DNA from: a virus
Direction: 5' to 3' (one strand)
Length of the DNA stretch: 22,623 nucleotides
IMG/VR virus record: IMGVR_UViG_3300048836_000254
Location: 1 to 22,623 of that record
The position numbers and the translations under genes were made by a program. The notes below the pieces were generated by a model that searched no databases, was not told the DNA's origin, and saw only the letters and a list, made by a program, of their open reading frames with translations. Shown in pieces: positions 19,415 to 22,623 of the stretch; positions within the stretch are counted from its first letter, which is position 1, and each line of letters begins with the position of its first letter.

Positions 19415-22270
19415 ATGGCAGAACTAGCAAACATCTTCGCCTACGTCAAAGCTCGGGTACCGGCCCGCGAGTACTACGAGGCGTTCTTTGGTAAGAAGTA
19501 TGCGGGTGTGCGTGAAGAGCCCCGTGAGTCATGCCCGTGGCGCAAGGACAAGCATCCGTCACTCCACTTCAACCTCGAGACGGGTGCATGGTTTGATCAC
19601 GGCGCGCCGGCGGAAGAGCGCGGGCACGGTGTTGGCGGTAACTCGATTGTCTCGTTTCATGCTAACGCCAATCATAACGGCGATAAGACCGCCGCCGCGG
19701 TCGACTTGTACGATCAATGGATCCACCCGATCATCGATGAGAAGCAGATCCGCAAATGGCGGCGTCAGCTTATCGAGACACCGTCACATATCAAACTGAT
19801 CAAAGCTCGGGGTATCGCCGATCGTGTGATTGAGCAGCTGAGCATTGGCTCAGATGGTGAACGCATCATCTTTCCCGTGGTCAATGAGTTTGGTCTCTAC
19901 ATCAATGCCCGGCGGTGGGAGCCTGGTGCCACTCGATTCAAGGTGCTGAACTACGTCAATCGACGCCGCCCCGAGGCGAAGTACGGTGATATGCGGTTTG
20001 TGTTCCCCTTCGACGTGGTGCGCCGGGCGCAAGACGCGGGTGAGCAGCTGATGATCGTTGAGGGTGAGCTTGACGCCCTCGCCATGCTCTCTGTTGGTGT
20101 CCTCGCGATCACCTCCACCCATGGCGCGAAGTCTTGGCCAACTCAGCTGAACGAGCAATTCCGCGGGCTCGATGTCATCGTGTGTCTCGATAACGATGAA
20201 GATGGCCGAATTGGGTCAGATCGGATTTGCCGTGCACTCGCACCGTACGTCAAGTCATTGAAGCAAGTGCAAGTACCAGAGAAAATGGGCAAAGACGTCA
20301 GCGATTGGCTGCGTAAAGATGAGAAGATGCGTGACACGAAAGCGTGGTTCAAGCTCTTCGATAAAGCAGAAGTACTCACCCAGAATCTCACGCCAAAGCT
20401 GACGGACGACCAGCATGTTCCACTCGAAGAAGCCACTGCGAGCTCCTATCTTGGTTCACCCATCATCGTCGATGCCCATGTGGTGGGTAAGCGTCAAGAG
20501 CAGTATCTCATCCCTACCAAAGTGCGAGTGTCGTGCTCGAAGCAGTGTGAGAGATGTCCATTAGCCGAGCTTGACAAGCCATTCCGTGAGGTCACCATTA
20601 GTCCGGCGAGTGAGCACGCCCTCAACTTGGTGGACCGTGACAAGGCCCGTGTGCACCGCGAACTGATCGCTATGTCTGGCTTGCCAATCGAGAAAGATTG
20701 CCAAGCGAAAGTTGAATGCGTCGAGCACGTCACCCTCGAGGGTCTCAGGCTCACGCCATCGATCAATGATCAGACATCGACGCAGTATGTGACCAGAGAT
20801 GCTATGTCGGTGTCTCACCGCCTCGTGCCGCATCGTGAGCATCGTTTCTCCGGTCGGCTCGTAAAAAATCCGCACGACCAAAGCGCGTGCCTCGTGTTCG
20901 ATCGAGCGTCACCGATCCAGACAGAGGCCGAAGCGTTTGAGATGACCAACGAGGTAGCAAGTCGGCTTCGAAGATTCAGTGTGCGGCGCGATGACCCGAA
21001 GTCGATCAAAGCCACGATCGAGTCAAGGGCCGACTGGCTGTCCCGCCATGTTACTCGTATCATCGGCCGCACTGATCTTCATGTCTTCACATTGCTTGTT
21101 TTTCACAGTGTGGCCTCACTCACGTTCGGCCAAGAGAACGTACAGCGAGCGATGCTCGACGCTTTAGTGATCGGTGACACACGAACCGGCAAGAACCGTG
21201 TCGTCGAAGGTCTGATGCGGTATATAAGACTTGGTGACATCGCCTCGGGTGAGAATTGTTCGTTCGCAGGTCTTGTGGGCGGTTGTGAGTCTGTTGGTAA
21301 GAGTTACATCGTCAAGTGGGGTGTGATCCCCCGAAGCCACGGCCGCCTGGTCATCATCGACGAGGCTTCGGCGTTGTCGCCTGATGACTTTGGAAAGCTT
21401 TCTCGTGTGCGCTCGGAGGGAATTGCGGAAATCACGAAGATCGCCTCTGAGCGCACGCGAGCGGACGCACGACTGCTCTGGCTATCGAACCCGCGTGAAG
21501 GTAGACAGATGTCGCTCTATTCATACGGCGTTGAGGCCGTGCGTGAGCTTGTCGGCCAGCAGGAAGACATCGCTCGGTTCGATATGGCGATCACCGTGGC
21601 TGCGAACGAAGTGGACGCCCGCGAGATCAACCGCTTGATCGACTCGGGCACTGATGCGTCTCGGTTCAACGCCGAAGATTTCAGGTTGCTTGTGCTTTGG
21701 GCGTGGTCACGAAACCAGAACCAAGTAAGCTTCACGGCCGAAGCGGTGAACATGGTGCTTCAGAAAGCACTCGACCTTGGCGCAAAGTATAGCGGTGAGG
21801 TGCCGCTCGTACAGTCAGAGAATGTGCGGATCAAGCTTGCCAAGATAGCGGCGGCCACCGCTGCGATGGCCTTCTCGACCGGTGAGACGTGGGATCATTT
21901 GGTAGTAAAGCCATGCCACGTTCTGTACGCGGCTAGCTTTCTTGAGCAACTGTACGATAAGACTTCGATGGCTTACAATCAATTCTCGGTGAGGGCGCAT
22001 CGCCGATCGAAGACTTCGGATGTCGTCACTAGCAAGCTCAAGAAGGTGTTCGATCAGCTCAACGATGAGTACCGAATCAATGCGGTCAACGCTATTCGGT
22101 ACAATGCTACGGTAAGTCGCAAGATGCTGGCTGAGCACCTCGGTGATGAGCCGGTTGCGGGTGAGCTGCTGCGTCAATTGATCCAAGCTGATTGTCTCGT
22201 TCCGGTCGCCGGCAAGGATGTCTACCGGCGTACAAACTCACTGATGACTTTCTGTAGGAACTACCAATGA
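19415..22270 (+). CDS. Primase-MCM-like replicative helicase fusion
   Basis: This 951-residue protein begins with a CHC2-like region (SCPWRKDKHPSLHFN from about 39, then WFDHGAP). A Toprim domain follows, with IVEGELDALAML (acidic E216, D220) and CLDNDEDG (D259, D261, D263). A Cys cluster CSKQCERC (374-381) follows. The C-terminal AAA+ part looks MCM-like: Walker A GDTRTGKN (587-594), Walker B LVIIDEAS (D649, E650), sensor-like WLSNPREG and DIARFDMAI. Together it would unwind and prime DNA. The residue after GK is N rather than S/T, which is unusual. No strong ribosome binding site is visible. Confidence 0.85.
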   Translation: MAELANIFAYVKARVPAREYYEAFFGKKYAGVREEPRESCPWRKDKHPSLHFNLETGAWFDHGAPAEERGHGVGGNSIVSFHANANHNGDKTAAAVDLYDQWIHPIIDEKQIRKWRRQLIETPSHIKLIKARGIADRVIEQLSIGSDGERIIFPVVNEFGLYINARRWEPGATRFKVLNYVNRRRPEAKYGDMRFVFPFDVVRRAQDAGEQLMIVEGELDALAMLSVGVLAITSTHGAKSWPTQLNEQFRGLDVIVCLDNDEDGRIGSDRICRALAPYVKSLKQVQVPEKMGKDVSDWLRKDEKMRDTKAWFKLFDKAEVLTQNLTPKLTDDQHVPLEEATASSYLGSPIIVDAHVVGKRQEQYLIPTKVRVSCSKQCERCPLAELDKPFREVTISPASEHALNLVDRDKARVHRELIAMSGLPIEKDCQAKVECVEHVTLEGLRLTPSINDQTSTQYVTRDAMSVSHRLVPHREHRFSGRLVKNPHDQSACLVFDRASPIQTEAEAFEMTNEVASRLRRFSVRRDDPKSIKATIESRADWLSRHVTRIIGRTDLHVFTLLVFHSVASLTFGQENVQRAMLDALVIGDTRTGKNRVVEGLMRYIRLGDIASGENCSFAGLVGGCESVGKSYIVKWGVIPRSHGRLVIIDEASALSPDDFGKLSRVRSEGIAEITKIASERTRADARLLWLSNPREGRQMSLYSYGVEAVRELVGQQEDIARFDMAITVAANEVDAREINRLIDSGTDASRFNAEDFRLLVLWAWSRNQNQVSFTAEAVNMVLQKALDLGAKYSGEVPLVQSENVRIKLAKIAAATAAMAFSTGETWDHLVVKPCHVLYAASFLEQLYDKTSMAYNQFSVRAHRRSKTSDVVTSKLKKVFDQLNDEYRINAVNAIRYNATVSRKMLAEHLGDEPVAGELLRQLIQADCLVPVAGKDVYRRTNSLMTFCRNYQ

Positions 22271-22623
22271 ATGACACACCCGAAGTTCCAGAGCTGCTTT
22301 TCCATGACCGTGAAGCTGTGATCGCCGTGCTAAACGAGATGAGCCAGATCATGGATCACGCCGCGGACCACGGGATTCACCGCCATGTCTCACTGAAGGA
22401 GTGTACTCAGTCAAGTGAGCAGATGCGCCAAACGATCATGGGCGGCGAACTCCCACGGCTAGACTGCAAGAAGCTGATTGGCATTTACTTCGACCACATG
22501 TGGGAAACCATATCGGCGATGACTTCAATCTTACAAGCCGCCGGCCTCGAGCAACAGCGAACTGTGTTCGACCGCCAGGCGTTCGCCGCCATGCTCTTTG
22601 AGAAGCATCGATTGTACGGGATG
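22267..22623 (+). CDS. Hypothetical protein, 5' part (119 residues visible)
   Basis: The ATG overlaps the previous TGA by four bases, which indicates coupled translation. The visible part is helical and acidic (MNDTPEVPELLFHDREAVIA, then MSQIMDHAADHGIHRHVSL and YFDHMWETISAMTSILQAAG). It continues past the window edge. No family recognised. Its place behind the primase-helicase suggests a replication accessory role, but that is inference only. Confidence 0.72.
   Translation, partial: MNDTPEVPELLFHDREAVIAVLNEMSQIMDHAADHGIHRHVSLKECTQSSEQMRQTIMGGELPRLDCKKLIGIYFDHMWETISAMTSILQAAGLEQQRTVFDRQAFAAMLFEKHRLYGM

Overview
The window looks like part of a large tailed double-stranded DNA phage genome, or a prophage. 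It holds densely packed small genes with short or overlapping junctions, a RuvC-type resolvase beside a small-terminase-like gene, and a long phage replication and recombination operon. No tRNA, rRNA, transposase or CRISPR array was seen. The host is not identified. Four promoter-like sites resemble TTGACC-N17-TACGAT, and most of the DNA appears GC-rich, which would suit a high-GC bacterium. All statements come from reading the sequence and from recall of protein families; no database search or folding calculation was run.

Layout. (1) 1-454, minus strand: two small phage genes with overlapping ends and a promoter at 483-511. (2) About 596-1796: a very unusual block in which AG, CT, GG and CC are almost absent, so that nearly every G follows a pyrimidine. 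It contains seven copies of TGGCACG-N4-TTG (653-892), two small genes whose start regions are near copies of each other, and a terminator. (3) 1801-3264, plus strand: a four-copy 10-bp tandem repeat followed by five small genes. (4) 3215-4474, minus strand: RuvC-like resolvase and small-terminase-like protein, an isolated packaging/resolution pair. (5) 4475-5131: a gene-free, strand-asymmetric spacer with repeats. (6) 5132-11488, plus strand: a cassette of about seventeen mostly unknown small proteins (Tudor/KOW-like, DUF2786, two membrane proteins), an MSMEG_6728-family gene broken by an in-frame TGA, and a MazG-like pyrophosphohydrolase. (7) 11489-11920: a gene-poor stretch with two structured RNA candidates, each ending in a strong hairpin followed by TTTC. 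(8) 11921-22623, plus strand: a tandem-HTH protein, ATP-dependent DNA ligase, several small proteins, a TSCPD-domain protein, an SNF2-like helicase, a Cas4-like nuclease, a Sak4-like RecA-fold ATPase, a DUF669-like ssDNA-binding protein with a Tudor insert, and a large primase-MCM-like helicase, followed by a gene that runs off the end.

Region 8 reads as a replication and recombination module. The primase-helicase opens and primes the template. The DUF669-like protein and the Sak4-like protein would handle single strands and annealing. The Cas4-like nuclease and SNF2-like helicase process ends or remodel substrates, the ligase seals nicks, and the RuvC-like enzyme resolves branches before terminase-driven packaging. 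Many gene junctions carry a hairpin followed by a short T-rich stretch, often just before the next ribosome binding site or start codon, which suggests attenuation or RNA processing along the operons.

The best candidates for undescribed biology are the AG/CT/GG/CC-depleted block with its TGGCACG array, the two structured RNA units at 11515-11916, and the in-frame TGA in the MSMEG_6728-like gene.
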